Numbered from the stretch's first letter, positions 44,101 to 54,221 are shown. The stretch is 64,000 nucleotides of DNA from Alentia gelatinosa (GCA_950022655.1 OX465584.1:8399124-8463123), one strand, 5' to 3'. A program made the numbers and translations. The notes: generated from the sequence alone by a model not told the origin.

Positions 44101-47100
44101 GTCACCAAAATAAGATGACCTCACAAATTTTATAAATAGTGGTATCTTTATCTCGTTAAATCATTCCTTGTCCTGAAAAAGACTCGTGAGAGTCGAAACG
44201 TTGACAACCTTAGGAATAAAGTGTTTATTTATAAAAACTGGAGTGGACATCCCTCTTTTTACGGGAAGTGTGAGTTTGATAGGCCTTCTCTACAACATTA
44301 AACAAGATTAAGAATTCAACTGCCATCAATGTGATATTTAATTTCAGGGTTGAAAACAGAAGTAAAGAGTTGAGTTCGTCTGTAGGGAGTACATACACAA
44401 TATTGACTGGTTTCAGAGACAACAGTTTTTTTCGGTTGGAGACAGAGGTGCATTTCACCACATATTTTAAATTTTGTTAAAATCCTCTTGTTTCAGATAC
44501 AAGCGGTGTTATGCTCTGGGGAGATGACGCGTAGTCATATCCGAGCGTATGCGAAGATATTGCACAATCAACTCCGAGGAGCATACAACCGCTTTTATTT
44601 CAAACCAGTCTATATTGTATTTATCATCCACCTGGTATGCAATATTATTTCGTTTTCGTTAATTTTTTTCCTTTACGCACTCGGGCACATACAACATATC
44701 CATATGTGCCGAGTATGTCCATACACACTCCCTATGTGTTTTCTATGGACACTTTGTATTAGGTGGATATATCTGTATGCTCCGGGTATGGTGATACACA
44801 CTCCCTATGTGTTTTAAATGGGCACTTTGTATTAGGTGGATATATCTGTATGCTCTTGGTATGTCCATACACAATCCCTGTTTTCTATGGACACTCCGTA
44901 TTAGGTGGCTATATCTGTATGCTCCGGGTATGGTGATACACACTCCCTATGTGTTTTAAATGGGCACTTTGTATTAGGTGGATATATCTGTTTGCTCTTG
45001 GTATGTCCATACACAATCCCTGTTTTCTATGGACACTCCGTATTAGGTGGCTATATCTGTATGCTCCGGGTATGGTGATACACACTCCACATGTGTTTTC
45101 TATGAACACTTTGTATGAGGTGGATACTAAATGTGTTTTGTTTGCTCTCTTCAGCCTGAACAACATGTTCCAAGGCCTGGATGAGCGGAGTGCGCTGCGC
45201 TACAATGTCTACCTCTCCATGGTCAAGCTGGCCGGCAAGTCGGACTACATGCACCACATCAATGTCAACATGGACGAGGTGAGTCGACCGTCCCCGAAAC
45301 TCGCATCGGGACGTCATATCCATTTACAGATATCACACAGTTTTGTACATTTATTTATAACAGGGATGCCAGTTTTCCATGTTTCCAGTGAAATTCATGT
45401 TTTCATTTTCAGAATAGGATAATTATTTTTCTAGTATAATATGGACATAACAGTGGCTGAATAACTCAATTCACAGCCCACGATCCCCAACTGAACCTCC
45501 CCACTGACCCATGTAAAAACTTGAGCTTTCCCTTGATTCCCCACTGTAATTTGTATGTAATGCATGAACCCTGTATTGCGATAAAAACATTTCAATGTTT
45601 TTTTCCTGACCCCACCTGGCATCCCTGTTTATAACGATTAAAATGTCAGCTGAAGTCAAACGCATCAGAAATTACCTGAATTACGGACATTTTAAAGACC
45701 TTAGTCTGTTTCCCTCTTGGTTTTAGTTCTGTTCTGTCCTGGACAGGCGGCTCTGTAAACCACTTTAGGTTGACGTCGTAATGCACTCGCTAACGCTTAT
45801 GTAATACTACGCGTCACCCTCTCTTTCTTTATGGCCACCTGTCCACAAAACCATCAAGTCCACTTCTTGCTACTAGTTGGTCCGAGGTCAACAGAGACGG
45901 GTATTAGCAATAAAGAGCCAAAGTGAACCCGCTAAAACGGCAGATACCCGTGTTCAAAACACCATTTCCGGAGGCCAGTAAGAACGAGGCTTAGTGCTAA
46001 ACCTATGGGGTTTTGAGGCTAGACCTTTGTTTTTGGTCTCGTTTGTTACTTGTAGTTTACTACTATTGTCTCTGACAGTTGTTAAGTTTATCAAAAAGAT
46101 GGGAGAACGACACATATAATCTCGAACCTACATAGTTAAAGTATTAAGCGCCTACATCCGGAAATGGTGTTTTGTAAACAGGTATCTGTGGTTTCAGCGG
46201 GTTCGCTTTGGCCCCCTATGGATTCCTCGCGGTAAAACCACTTGGCAGTAACTCACTTCGAGCCCATTTTAAAACCAAATTCAGGAGGATCATACAATTT
46301 AAGAAGCAAATTCATTGGTCCCCCTAAATGCAGTATACTCCGTCCATAACTGAGTAGCTTTTCCAAGTTTTGGCACACTGGGTTTTCACAGCATTTACCG
46401 AGTTTCGATTCGGCCCGTGATTAATGTCGACATGTTTCGTGACTAGCAGTCTGTACATGGGATTCACAGAGGATGGCACGATCGTGGGCACGATGTTAAA
46501 TGTGGTTAATTTTTCCTATGCAGATAAAAAAGTGGATGGTTCTATGGGAGGCAAGCCCCAACAAAATACAAAACCTTCTTCGCAACCTTCATGAAGCCTT
46601 CATTGAATGCCATCAAATGTGAGTATTTATGAATATTGTTATGACTTTATTTAACAGAGATGGCAGTTTTCCATTTTTTCCGTTGTAATCCACTTTTTCA
46701 CATTCAGTAGATTTAATTGTATTCCCTTGCGTCAAAGAAAAGTAATATTGATTTAGCTTCATTTACTTCAATAATACAGTGGCACCTCCACACAGACCCT
46801 CAGCCCCATGCCATGACCGACAAAGACATATCATCCTAGTTTTTCGGTCTATCTAAGGCAGAAAAATACACATGAAAAATATTTCTACTTTTTTCCCTGA
46901 CCCCAACTGACATCCCTGATTTAATGAAATGTATACACTCTCAATAGTGAACAATTAGAAAAAAAGTTTTTGTATATTTGATAAGTGGTCAGTATACAAT
47001 CGTTGACATCACATTTGGCGTTCTTCTTTGAATGAACCTGGGTGAATTTCTACCGTGTTTGCGTTTTCAAACGGTATTAAAAGAGTAACTCATATAAGGT

Positions 47101-50100
47101 TGGAAGTACCTGCTGGTGTAAACTGAAAAGAATTGGGAGCATATCACAAAAGTGATTTTCCCGAGTTTACGAGAACAAATAAAGGTCACCACTCGCAGAC
47201 ACTGCATTACCAAAAACGTTCTAACAATGAGCAGTAGAACCCCGCCTAACGGACACCCCGCGTTAAGGGACACCTTTAGTACAGTGTTAATAACCGGGAT
47301 GCAAGTTTTCCGGCAAATGACAGAATTCTGACCGTTCATAAACACCGGAAATATTGGAATATATACAGATTCATCGCCATTCTGTTCCGAAATAAAGTTA
47401 TAAATGATTCTTTTATTATAAGTGTTTTGAATTTCCGATTATTTACTTACCGTAAAACCCCGCTTATAAGTCGACTCAGGTTATAACCCCCACTTCAGCA
47501 AAATGCTATAAACCGATTCTGGAGGCATTTCCATTTTAGGAAAACCCCGGTTTTTAAGCCGACCCCCAACTTTAGGGTCCTGGCCCCCAATCCCCCCCAG
47601 CCCCGACCCTCACAATTTCTTATAGAATTTTCGGTATAGAATATGAACGTTTCAATGAACTTTTGTACCAGTATAGGATATCACATGCTATTTTACAAAT
47701 TACTACTATTAAATAATTCATATTTCTATATCTCTGTTTTTGGGTACTTTATTATAGATTTTTACTGTTTTTTTTAATCAATTTTTGAAAACCCCGGTTA
47801 TAAGCTGACCCCTGACTTTAGCAAAAATTTATAAGCTGATACTTTTTCAAAAATCTCTTTAAAAAAACGGCTTATCAGCGGGGTTTTACGGTAGTCCCAA
47901 CTTTCATCCTTATAATAAAGAGAGAGGTTTAAGCTCAGTGGCTAAGTGCTTGGGTGTTCACCTCGAGCATGCTAGGTCGTGGGTTCAAACCCCGGCCGGA
48001 TCATACCAAAGCCCTACACAAAAAAGGTACCCACTGCTCATTCAGCTTAACACCCACCATTAGAATGAGGAGTAAGGGTTGAGGGCCCGAGTGGAAGAAC
48101 GCCCGAATTCTGTGATTGTGTAACACAATATTCCCCTAATCAAAATTGCTTTTTAAAAAATGGCGGTGGTTGTGTTGTTTCAGAGACAAGGCGACGAAGG
48201 TGATGATAGAGCTGCTGGGCACCTACACGGAGGAGAACGCGTCGCAGGCCCGTGACGACGCACACCGCTGTATCGTCACGTGTCTCAGCGACCCCGCCAC
48301 CTACCTCATCGACCACCTCCTGACGCTGAAACCCGTCAAGTTCCTCGAGGGAGAGCCCATCCACGATGTGAGTAGAAACCGCAAAAAAGTTATAAAAAGA
48401 AAAACCAGTATATAGCATGGGCCTTTCAACATCAATGTACAGTGTGTTCCACAACACTGGCAAGAAAGAAATTCTTGGATTTCTTAAGGGGTCCAAGATT
48501 TTTGAAAAGTTATAAACCAGTATGTAGCATGGGCCTTCCAGGCAAAAGACCCTACACATCAGTTAAAGCCAATACCCACTGAACGATTTCGTTTCCAACG
48601 ATTAACTCCCTGAATCGTCAGGGTTATTTAACTTGTCTCAGGCAAATATGTACATCGCGTCGACTATTCCCACAACGTTTATGGCAGCCATTAGCATGAG
48701 TTAATCGTAAGCAAATTCTGTCCACACTGGACGACGGACTGCGTAAATCGTGAGCGATTTAGGGCCACCGATAAAGGAACAAGTAACTCAGTATATTTTA
48801 GTTAAATCGGTGAGCTGGCCTCAGTCTGTGTTTGACAGGGGCATTTCTGCTCACCCAGGGACTAATTAAGGGCCATAATTGGTAGGAACCACGGAGGGTA
48901 TTTCTTAAACTCCGTTGTCAGCGACAACGGGAAGGATCACGTTCCTTAATTTATCGGTCCCGATTTCGGAACATTGGACTGCAATTTGTCAGCGACAAAG
49001 GTACATCGCCATGGGGGGGATTTCCAAATCTTAGGCAAATTACTGTAGGGGGGTGTCACATTGGCCGACACATTTTCTAGGCCTCGCCTGAGCTTACGAT
49101 TGTTCTTTTGTCGCCGAGAAAGGAACATTCATGTTCCGAAATCGTACAGTGTGTATTGGCTTTTAGGGCCTACTTAGAAAAGTATTAGCCACAGCAGTCT
49201 GATAACGGTTAATTATGATAATCGTACGTTAAATCAACCAGAAAACTGCCCTCAACCAGGCAAACCGCAGCGGTGCAAGGCCACCACCAGGCTGCCAAAA
49301 AGTGGTGACTTTTTTATTTTATGAAAGCGAGTGAAATATTATAGAGGAAACCTATGAAAGTTTAGGGTCAGAGCTCGTATCTCATCGAGTGTGAATTGCT
49401 TACTAATTCACAAGGCGAAGCTGCGTGTATTACATACTCTGTCTGTTGGTCTGTCTGCAGGCTTGCCTATATGCTTGTCTTCAGGCCTTTTTTTCATGAC
49501 CCCAACTGATATCCCTGCTTATTTCATAAATAATTGGCCAACTTGTAGGTCTTGAAATGTTTGTCAACGCAACATATTTTCTACTGATTATCGAGTATTT
49601 CAGTATTGTTCACAGACTTGTCAGGCCTGTGAAATAACGCTCATTTCTGTTTTGATACTTTCCAGTTGTTAACCATCTTCGTATCAGGAAAGCTTGAGCA
49701 ATACATGCAGTTCTACAACACACATCGCGACTTCATCAACACAATAGGTAAGCCTGCCGACCACCCTCTCTCCAGTCTTAGTCTAAGAAGAGGAGGGTGT
49801 TTTGGCCACTAACCAAATTATACCCAAGATGTTTTATGTTCCAAGTTTTTATTAAGATGTTACAACTTGTGTTACAATTGTTCACTGATCTGTTTTCATA
49901 GTTTTGGCTGGTGTGCCTTCATCAGGGACTTGATATAAGAAGGAAATGCATCGAGATCCATACATACTGAAAATATGCCATGAGTTTTGGTTGTGGAGTA
50001 ATCTCACGAGGCAAAGGCTGGGGAATACCAGGGGTGAGATGTTTATGTGGTGTGGTGTGCAGGTGCCTTTCTCCTTTATCCCCAGCAGTGGTAGATTTAC

Positions 50101-53100
50101 TGCTATATCAAAGGCCAATCGTTCTCATACAATATGAATATACCATACCATACCAGTAAATATGTAGGGGTGAGATGTCCACCTAAATTCATCTTATAGA
50201 TTTGGTCAAACCCAAAGTAAGTCTAATTGAACAAATTGGATGTTAAACTACCTAAACAAACAAACAAACAAAACTTCTGCAGGCGTGTCTTATTCAAAAA
50301 CCTGATAAAAGTTTCTCTAATTTTCGATGCATAGATGTGATAAAAACTTATCTTTACTGTCTCTTCAGGTTTGTCACACGAGGCCAACATGCACAAGATG
50401 CAGCTGTTGACTTTCATGCAAATGGCCGAGACCCAGAAGGAGATTGACTTTGAGACGATCCAACGGGAGATGGGAATCGAAGAAGACGAAGTCGAGTCCT
50501 TCATCATCGATGGTCAGTCTACGAAACATTTTCCCCACAGAATTTTCTTTAGGTTTTGTGATTGTTTATATTCTGGGATTTTTCCAGTTATCCTAAATTA
50601 GAACTAAAAGGGATGGTGTGAGTGAACAAGTGTTACATTCTGAAATTGACAACGTTCTCCTGGTGTTCAAAGACAGGATTTTCCAGGTTTTAGGTTGTCA
50701 AAGAAAAATAGTGGCTTTTTCACGCACAACTGGCCACATATGCCAGGCGGGTGCATTTGCGGAGCCAGACATCCTGTAGAAGTTGTGTTATTGAAGGTTT
50801 CTGTTAAAATTGAGGTATTAAATCAGCATACATTGGGTTAAGTGAAATATAGATTGAGAATACAAAATAGTATTGCATCATAAAGGAAGTTGATTTGCTA
50901 TTTTGAAAGCTGGTTTAAGTAAGGTCCCTGGTTGACATCGTTCTCCTGATTTTCAAAGACAGGTTTTCTCAGGTTTTAGGTTGTCAAAGAAAAAGATGGG
51001 CTTTTTCACGCACAACTGGCTACATATAATGCCAGGCGGGTGCATTTGCAGAGCCAGACATCCTGTAGAAGTTGTGTTATCTAAATTTCTATTAAAATTG
51101 AGGTATGAAATCAGCATACATTGGATTAAGTGAAACGTAGACAGAATATAAGGTAGTGTTGCATTTCAAGGATTATATAGGAAGGTGATTTGCTTTGTTG
51201 AAAGCGGGTTCAAGTAAGGTCCCTGGTTGACAACGTTCTTCTGGATTTCAAAGACATGATTTTCCAGGTTTTAGGTTGTCAAAGAAAAATAATGGCTTTT
51301 TCACGCACAACTGGCCACATATTATGCCAGGCGGGTGCATTTGCGGAGCCAGACATCCTCAATAAGTTGTTTCTGAAATTTTCTTGTATTTGAGGTATTT
51401 TGTGAGAAAATGCATGGGAGTAAATCAAATATATATCAAGAATATAAAGTAGACATGTATTTCAAGGATTTGACAGCATTCTCCTGATTTTCGAAGACAA
51501 GATTGTTCAGCTTTTAGGTTGTCAAGGAAAAACATCTGATTTTCACGCACAACTGGTCACATGATGCCAGAGGGATGCATTTGCAGAGCCAGACATCCTA
51601 GATAAGTTGTGTTTCTAAAAATGTCATGCATTTGAGGCATTGTGAGAACATATGTGAGAATAAATCAAATATAAATCAAGATTACTAAGCAGACGTGCAT
51701 TTCAAGGATTTGACATCGTTCTCCTGATTTTCAAAGACAGGATTTTTAAGGTTTTAGGTTGTCAAAGAAAAATAGTGGCTTTTTCACGCACAACTGGCCA
51801 CATGTGCCAGGCGGGTGCATTTGCGGAGCCAGACATCCTGTAGAAGTTGTGTTATCTAAATTTCTGTTAAAATTGAGGTATGAACTCAGCATACATTGGA
51901 TTAAGTGAAATGTAGACAGAATATAAGATAGTGTTGCATTTCAAGGATTAAATAGGAAGGTGATTTGCTTTGTTGAAAGCGGGTTCAAGTAAGGTCCCTG
52001 GTTGACAACGTTCTTCTGGTTTTCAAAGACATGATTTTCCAGGTTTTAGGTTGTCAAAGAAAAATAATGGCTTTTTCACGCACAACTGGCCACATATGCC
52101 AGGCGGGTGCATTTGCGGAGCCAGACATCCTGTAGAAGTGGTATTATTGAAGGTTTCTGTTAAAATTGAGGTATTAAATCAGCATACATTGGGTTAAGTG
52201 AAATATAGATTGAGAATACAAAATAGTATTGCATCATAAAGGAAGTTGATTTGCTATTTTGAAAGCTGGTTTAAGTAAGGTCCCTGGTTGACATCGTTCT
52301 CCTGATTTTCAAAGACAGGTTTTCTCAGGTTTTAGGTTGTCAAAGAAAAAGATGGGCTTTTTCACGCACAACTGGCTACATGTGCCAGGCGGGTGCATTT
52401 GCGGAGCCAGACATCCTGTAGAAGTGGTATTATCTAAATTTCTGTTAAAATTGAGGTATGAAATCAGCATACATTGGATTAAGTGAAATGTAGACAGAAT
52501 ATTAGGTAGTGTTGCATTTCAAGGATTATATAGGAAGGTGATTTGCTTTGTTGAAAGCGGGTTCAAGTAAGGTCCCTGGTTGACAACGTTCTTCTTGTTT
52601 TCAAAGACATGATTTTCCAGGTTTTAGGTTGTCAAAGAGAAAAAAAAGGCTTTTTCACGCACAACTGGCCACATATTATGCCAGGCGGGTGCATTTGCGG
52701 AGCCAGACATCATCAATGACGGGTAGAATGATGCACAATAATGCTGCCTATAGAAGTGTTTTTCACCTCGTTTTCTAAATCTTAAAGGGATATCTTACAA
52801 TTCACATAGGCGCCATCTGGTGATTTAAAGATATTTTCAATTTTTAGTCAAAACTGGTTCTTTCTGACTCATTCTAATTCTAAATGAGTAAATGTAATTT
52901 TTTTGTCCAGTTTAGCCAATTTTAATAGATAAAATAGGCAAATTTACATTTGCTTGATTTCCATAGGAAATGTACTGAAAAATATAGTTTTCTTCAATCT
53001 TTTGAAAAACAAGGACAGTGACATGATTTTTAAAACTCTAATACATAGTGCTATATACATCTACTATGTTATGTGAAAGTTTGAGGAAAATGACATGGGT

Positions 53101-54068
53101 TTTCCTAGTGAAAAGTGACTTCTTAGAATTTCTATATATTGTATTATAAAATCATCATGATATTCATCTCTAAATCAAAAACTAGCACGGTCACCCCCGA
53201 TTTTTAAATTAGCCATGTGTTTTAGAACACTTAGAGATCATTATATTCAAATTTCTGGAAAATAACATGGGTTTTAATTTTGAAGCCAAATTGTCCGATA
53301 TGCCTTTAACCCAAAGATCCGCATTTTGGTTTGCCATAAAAGGGTTTTAGCTTCGTCTCACGATTATCTATAGATTATGACTGGAGAAAATAGTGGTTGT
53401 CTCCCGACTACAGTGGCGCTATCTTACAATCTCCTATAGCAAAATGTGTTATTCATCCATAGTAGGTGGGATCTATACACAATAATACCATGATTTCGAT
53501 CTGAGTGGCCGTATTCTCCGCGTAGTTGACGCGAAGTAATACTCTGAGCAATAGCGAGTAGTATTACGTAGTGTCATCTACAAGGAGAATACGGCCACAC
53601 AGATTGAAATCATGGTAATGTTGTATTTATTACTCACCTTCCGACTAATTATTAGGGGAAAAAATGTTGTAAATAATTAGAAATTCGACCCGAGGATCGT
53701 GCATTGTTTACATAAAATCGTTCCTATAATGACCGTCAGGTGGCCGAAAAAGCCGTATTCTCCTAGGAGAATACGGCTTTCCGTATTCTACTCAGTAGCG
53801 ATCTGGAGGCTCCAAAGGCTTAGTATGGAGACTCCGTATTCGGTGGGTAATAAAAGAGAATATCGCTTGTTATATTGTAGTGGTGCGGACGAAGGCTGTC
53901 TGCGCGAAGATGGACCAGACGATGCGGAAGGTGATCGTATCCTCGACAACACACCGGACATTCGGCAAACAGCAGTGGCAGCAACTGCGAGAAAACCTCC
54001 TCTTCTGGCACAGCAACATGGATTCCATTCTCAGCTCGCTCACCTCCCTGGAAACCCCCAAAGTGTAG
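38143..54068 (+). CDS. EIF3M: Eukaryotic translation initiation factor 3 subunit M, complete, nine coding exons
   Basis: Nine exons join without any frame break into 378 codons plus TAG, close to the 374 residues of the human protein. eIF3m is a PCI-domain subunit of the eIF3 complex, which binds the 40S ribosomal subunit in the cytoplasm during translation initiation. The protein starts [14 protein letters not shown]. Recognisable family blocks include [32 protein letters not shown], and at the end [15 protein letters not shown]. The PCI domain should lie in about residues 200-345 (exons 6-9). Phases at the junctions are 0,1,2,0,2,0,1,1. An AATAAA at 54304-54309 is a plausible polyadenylation signal. 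Most introns carry transposon relics. Confidence 0.97.
39062..39200 (+). CDS. EIF3M: EIF3M coding exon 2
   Basis: After TTTTTTAG; encodes [20 protein letters not shown] onward to KIES, ends in phase 1 at ATCCG|GTGAGT. Confidence 0.95.
39441..39977. mobile_element. DNA element with 17-bp inverted ends CCATGGCAGGCCTCCCA
   Basis: Perfect inverted ends at 39441-39457 and 39961-39977. The interior repeats 'AACCTATAnAAACCTATATT' near both ends and has no coding capacity. It lies in EIF3M intron 2. Confidence 0.75.
40150..40247 (-). mobile_element. CAGGGATG-type element fragment
   Basis: Contains CTCTCTGAGGCAGTAAACTC and the end CCAACTGACATCCATG. Confidence 0.6.
40319..40582 (-). mobile_element. 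Fold-back element family B, copy 5
   Basis: In reverse: TTATCTCACCCCTGGTATTT, CCATATGCTTAACATTTG, then the hairpin ending CCAAAACCTGTTGGTTTCTT. Confidence 0.8.
40884..40911 (+). ncRNA. Hammerhead-like core motif (CTGATGA - stem - GAAAC)
   Basis: CTGATGA, then GACC...GGTC as a stem, then GAAAC. Two more examples with different but paired stems are at 17719 and 44173. An extra A between the CTGATGA box and the stem argues against a canonical ribozyme. Confidence 0.25.
41032..41374 (-). mobile_element. Fold-back element family L, copy 2
   Basis: Tail TTTACTATATACCCATG ... TTGGGTATATAGTAGA, then the hairpin from about 41226 (ATAACGTCCAACCATGCTTG) to about 41374 (CATGGTCAGGACGTTCTATA). Confidence 0.8.
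41466..41730 (-). mobile_element. CAGGGATG-type element adjoining an EIF3M splice acceptor
   Basis: 265 bp with ends CAGAGATGCCAGTT and AACTGACATCCCTG, flanked by TTTGTT at 41460-41465 and 41731-41736. The right-hand TTTGTT is part of the acceptor tract TTTGTTTCAG of exon 3. Confidence 0.85.
41741..41879 (+). CDS. EIF3M: EIF3M coding exon 3
   Basis: 139 bp; encodes (D)[19 protein letters not shown] onward to VVARFR, donor AGGAT|GTAAGT, phase 2. Confidence 0.95.
42136..42407 (+). mobile_element. Fold-back element family L, copy 3
   Basis: Hairpin first (GAACGTCCTGACCATGCTGT ... CATGGTTGGACGCTATATAT), then the tail TTTACTATATACCC ... GGGTATATAGTAAA, the opposite orientation to the 41032 copy about 1 kb away. 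Confidence 0.8.
42528..42740 (-). repeat. Dispersed repeat U, copy 2
   Basis: Reverse complement of the U repeats at 31150 and 57967 (TAGACCCTACTGAGGTATCC ... CCGAAATTATATTCAG). The remaining 42740-44480 of this intron shows nothing else I can support. Confidence 0.65.
44494..45131 (+). mobile_element. Fold-back element family H, copy 2, tail expanded in tandem
   Basis: Hairpin 44494-44612 (CAGATACAAGCGG arm; tip CCGAGCGTATGCGAAG), tail opening TTTATCATCCACC. The tail end (TTTGTATTAGGTGGATA) is amplified into a tandem array between 44690 and 45120 with CTGTATGCTCCGGGTATGG spacers. It ends 23 bp before EIF3M exon 4. Confidence 0.75.
45155..45278 (+). CDS. EIF3M: EIF3M coding exon 4
   Basis: After TTGCTCTCTTCAG; encodes [20 protein letters not shown] onward to NVNMDE, donor GACGAG|GTGAGT, phase 0. 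Confidence 0.95.
45361..45627 (-). mobile_element. CAGGGATG-type element
   Basis: Ends CAGGGATGCCAGTT and CCTGGCATCCCTG. TTTATAA immediately precedes and follows it, a 7-bp target duplication. Confidence 0.85.
45742..45857. mobile_element. Family F-type hairpin alone
   Basis: Arms GGACAGGCGGCTCTGTAAAC and ATGGCCACCTGTCC with the AATGCACTCGCTAACGCTTA tip region. No tail. The following 45860-46520 is mostly unique intron sequence. Confidence 0.65.
46524..46618 (+). CDS. EIF3M: EIF3M coding exon 5
   Basis: After TTTCCTATGCAG; encodes [20 protein letters not shown] onward to ECHQ, ends in phase 2 (CATCAAAT|GTGAGT). Confidence 0.95.
46654..46918 (-). mobile_element. CAGGGATG-type element
   Basis: 265 bp with ends CAGAGATGGCAGTT and AACTGACATCCCTG, flanked by ATTTAA on both sides (6-bp duplication). 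It starts 35 bp after the exon-5 donor. Confidence 0.85.
47234..47285 (+). mobile_element. Pogo/Tigger-like element, left end only
   Basis: CAGTAGAACCCCGCCTAACG then GACACCCCGCGTTAAGGGAC; the same end as the complete element at 58184. Confidence 0.65.
47450..47891. mobile_element. Pogo/Tigger-like element with CCGTAAAACCCCGCTTATAA ends
   Basis: Inverted ends CCGTAAAACCCCGCTTATAA and TTATCAGCGGGGTTTTACGG (one mismatch) are flanked by TA on both sides. Internal copies of the motif (AAAACCCCGGTTnTAAGC) suggest internal inversion or duplication. Non-coding. Confidence 0.75.
47925..48140 (+). mobile_element. tRNA-derived SINE just upstream of EIF3M exon 6
   Basis: A-box-like TTAAGCTCAGTGGCTAAG and B-box-like GTGGGTTCAAACCCC in a roughly 75-bp tRNA-like head, followed by a non-tRNA body. 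It does not fold as an intact tRNA that I can see. It ends about 44 bp before exon 6. Confidence 0.65.
48184..48367 (+). CDS. EIF3M: EIF3M coding exon 6
   Basis: After TTGTTTCAG; encodes (I)[19 protein letters not shown] onward to FLEGEPIHD, donor GAT|GTGAGT, phase 0. Confidence 0.96.
48564..49165. mobile_element. Inverted-repeat DNA element, ACACACTGTACGATTT-type ends, copy 2
   Basis: Left end AAAGCCAATACCCACTGAAC, right end GTACAGTGTGTATTGGCTTT; about 600 bp, same ends as at 6548-7190. Non-coding. Confidence 0.8.
49337..49432 (+). mobile_element. Family K hairpin, partial
   Basis: GGGTCAGAGCTCGTATCTCA, tip AAGGCGAAGCTGCG. A short CAGGGATG-type fragment (CCAACTGATATCCCTG) follows at about 49488-49517. 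Confidence 0.6.
49666..49747 (+). CDS. EIF3M: EIF3M coding exon 7
   Basis: After TACTTTCCAG; encodes [20 protein letters not shown] onward to FINTI, ends in phase 1 (ACAATAG|GTAAG). Confidence 0.95.
50025..50225 (+). mobile_element. SINE body, plus orientation
   Basis: Contains CAGCAGTGGTAGATTTACTG then CTATATCAAAGGCCAATCGT and ends ...TTCATCTTATAGATTTGGTC. It matches the bodies at 7680 and 20630; no tRNA-like head is visible. Confidence 0.6.
50369..50512 (+). CDS. EIF3M: EIF3M coding exon 8
   Basis: After CTGTCTCTTCAG; encodes (G)[19 protein letters not shown] onward to EVESFIID, ends in phase 1 (GATG|GTCAGT). Part of the PCI domain. Confidence 0.95.
50640..52715. repeat. Eight-copy array of 240-300 bp units in EIF3M intron 8
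   Basis: Units share GGTTTTAGGTTGTCAAAGAA, TTTTTCACGCACAACTGGCC, GCCAGGCGGGTGCATTTGCG and GAGCCAGACATCCTGTAGAA. Copies start near 50683, 50971, 51260, 51498, 51738, 52036, 52328 and 52619. Copies 1 and 6, and 2 and 7, are most alike, pointing to a later block duplication of about 1.35 kb. Confidence 0.9.
52782..53309. mobile_element. TTAAAGG-ended DNA element, copy 1
   Basis: Ends TTAAAGGGATATCTTACAAT and TTGTCCGATATGCCTTTAA are inverted. Copy 2 is at 56629-57135; a solo end is at about 54586-54650. Non-coding; TTAA at the ends would suit a TTAA-targeting transposase. Confidence 0.75.
53330..53450 (+). repeat. Dispersed repeat W, copy 2
   Basis: Matches 35912-36020. Confidence 0.6.
53486..53855 (+). 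mobile_element. Fold-back element family I
   Basis: Hairpin arms TACCATGATTTCGATCTG and ATTGAAATCATGGTA, tip TGAGCAATAGCGAG at 53545-53558. The tail opens TTTATTACTCACC, contains a perfect 32-bp palindrome (53749-53780) and closes GGTGGGTAATAAAA 25 bp before EIF3M exon 9. Confidence 0.8.
53881..54068 (+). CDS. EIF3M: EIF3M coding exon 9 with stop
   Basis: After TTATATTGTAG; encodes [20 protein letters not shown] onward through [15 protein letters not shown] to ETPKV, TAG at 54066-54068. Confidence 0.96.
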
Positions 54069-54206
54069 AGAGTGCGAGGTCAGACTTTCCCGCAGCCGGT
54101 CGCGTAGGCTGGTGTCACCTCTCGACATTTACTCGTGCTTCATATTCCACCGCGTCATCTCATTGGACCTTGTAGACGCTGGCGGCGGCCAAAACGAGGC
54201 TGCAGT

Positions 54207-54221
54207 GCCGCCCTCTGGTGG
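54207..54221 (-). promoter_or_regulatory. CTCF-like motif at the 3' end of EIF3M
   Basis: The reverse strand reads CCACCAGAGGGCGGC, a close match to the known CTCF core. It lies between the convergent EIF3M and SLC6-like genes. Confidence 0.35.

Noticed and set aside
47925..48000. Possible functional tRNA gene
   Set aside because: A and B boxes are present, but the acceptor stem does not pair convincingly and a longer body follows, as expected of a SINE.
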